Source: Varroa destructor
Lineage: Eukaryota; Arthropoda; Arachnida; Mesostigmata; Varroidae
Length of the DNA stretch: 64,000 bases
Direction: 5' to 3'
Assembly: GCF_002443255.2 (NCBI RefSeq)
Contig: NW_019211455.1
Span: 39,063,014 to 39,127,013, forward strand
Program-made: the position numbers and the translations under genes
The notes under the pieces: model-generated
Seen by the model: the letters and a program-made list of their open reading frames with translations, nothing else
Told to the model about the DNA's origin: nothing
Databases searched by the model: none
In this document: piece by piece, positions 62,798 to 64,000 of the stretch
How the letters are laid out: each line of letters starts with the position of its first letter
Numbering within the stretch: the stretch's first letter is position 1

Positions 62798-64000
62798 CTG
62801 AAAATTAATTCGAAAAAAATTGAAATTTGTAATTGGCTATAGAGAGTAAGAACGTGCTGCTACACTCTGCAGAGCATTCAAACGAATAATAATTATGAAG
62901 GCTTCTAGATCTCTACGCACGTAATGTTGTTCAATGCCGTGAGAGAAGAATATGTATTTAAACAATGACCAACTTTTAAAGGCCTCCATCCCATATAGCA
63001 GTTCTGTGGGCCCTCAATTGGTGAACCCTTTTAAAAATTTCTCTATGTTAAAATAGAACCGTTGCCAATATATCTCACATTGTTTACTTCAAACAGCAGG
63101 ACCAAGTCAATGTCACTAGGTGTTTGGAGTTAGATAATGACAGATATGCTCAATTTCAACCTGTGTATGTTGGTGTTCATATTGACGGAAAGCCGTCTCG
63201 TTGGCTCGAAGACAACCGGCCGTACGCTAGGTTTGTAGGACTCCAGTAACATACGATTAGCGATCTTACATCCGAACTAGGCATCGGGATGCCTATCAAC
63301 GAGGCTCGAATACCAATTATGTCATGGTAGCACTATTAACCAGTCGATTTGTAAAGAAAAAGCTAAGCATTTGCGTTCTGGGACTGCAATTGTCTATACG
63401 TAACCCTATCATAATAGTTGTTTCATTCGTAAAAGTGTAGAAATCGCGCTACACGCTTGCGATACACATTTACGGCCATGTATACATAGAAGCTCCTGGA
63501 CCCAGTATCGTCGACAAGTAAGATCAATTAACTGAATCAATATATAGAAAAACAAATGAGCGAGACAGCAGGGCCGCGCGAAGTACGTTTTGAAAACACT
63601 TATAAGGCTGCCAATGCAAAGCGTACGCCTTGTTAGCCATATAACTATATTTCCTATATATACAACTATATATAATTGTTTTACCATATTCTTATAGAAT
63701 ACATTTGGTTGACTGCGTAAGAGGTGTTTGTTCCAGTAGCAACTTGAACATGTATCTAGAGGACAAAGAAATTGCACTTACTATTTACATTATGAACATT
63801 GAAAGGTTAAAATATACAAGAATAGGCAGGAACCGGCTGTTGGCCCTAGCCACCAGTGCAAACGGTATAATCGACTAAGAAGAAGAGTCGAGAGTATTCG
63901 GTCAGAACTCAGGGGTGGGGGTAACGTGCGCGGTGTGAAGGCCGCACGCAATCTGAATCACCTAAAATACATGCATACAAACGATAGTTCAAATAAATAT
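62798..64000. other. Right edge, expected to hold or precede the PCNX4 start
   Basis: The first recognised PCNX4 exon enters in phase 1, so coding sequence must lie upstream, here or beyond the window. I found no ATG-containing exon with a phase-1 donor here. A GC-richer patch at about 63.85-63.96 kb could be a promoter. The Cys-rich 122-codon minus frame at 63409-63777 has no recognised motif. Confidence 0.4.

Overview
The window is nuclear DNA from an animal. It has split genes with GT-AG introns, an AT-leaning background, many microsatellites and decayed retroelement sequence. Gene content, compact exons and short-to-medium introns fit an arthropod, possibly a mite or other chelicerate, but nothing here fixes the species. 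There is no sign of operons, CRISPR arrays or bacterial sequence.

Layout. (1) About 1-26 kb holds no protein gene I can recognise. It contains simple repeats, a GC/CpG-rich trinucleotide-repeat block at 1.4-2.9 kb, a 1.09-kb-spaced direct repeat at 8.7 and 9.8 kb, and many chance open frames. (2) 26.67-31.88 kb on the plus strand is a four-exon cytosolic-type HSP70 gene. It encodes about 623 residues and ends without the usual GGMP-rich tail and EEVD terminus. (3) 34.15-62.80 kb on the minus strand is a pecanex-like protein 4 (PCNX4) gene. I could chain fifteen exons by splice sites, reading phase and resemblance to PCNX4. The first exon or exons, one short piece between 52.46 and 49.17 kb, and one piece between 49.02 and 45.74 kb were not found. 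(4) Inside PCNX4 introns lie a decayed BEL/Pao-like LTR retrotransposon on the opposite strand (about 35.4-39.1 kb), a possible signal-peptide first exon of an antisense gene (48.02 kb), and a few unassigned open frames.

The two clear genes are unrelated. HSP70 is an ATP-driven chaperone. PCNX4 is a multi-pass membrane protein of poorly known function. They converge tail to tail, about 2.3 kb apart. No new multi-gene system is visible. The most unusual items are the EEVD-less, intron-containing HSP70, two strong hairpins followed by T-runs, and the antisense secreted-protein exon candidate.
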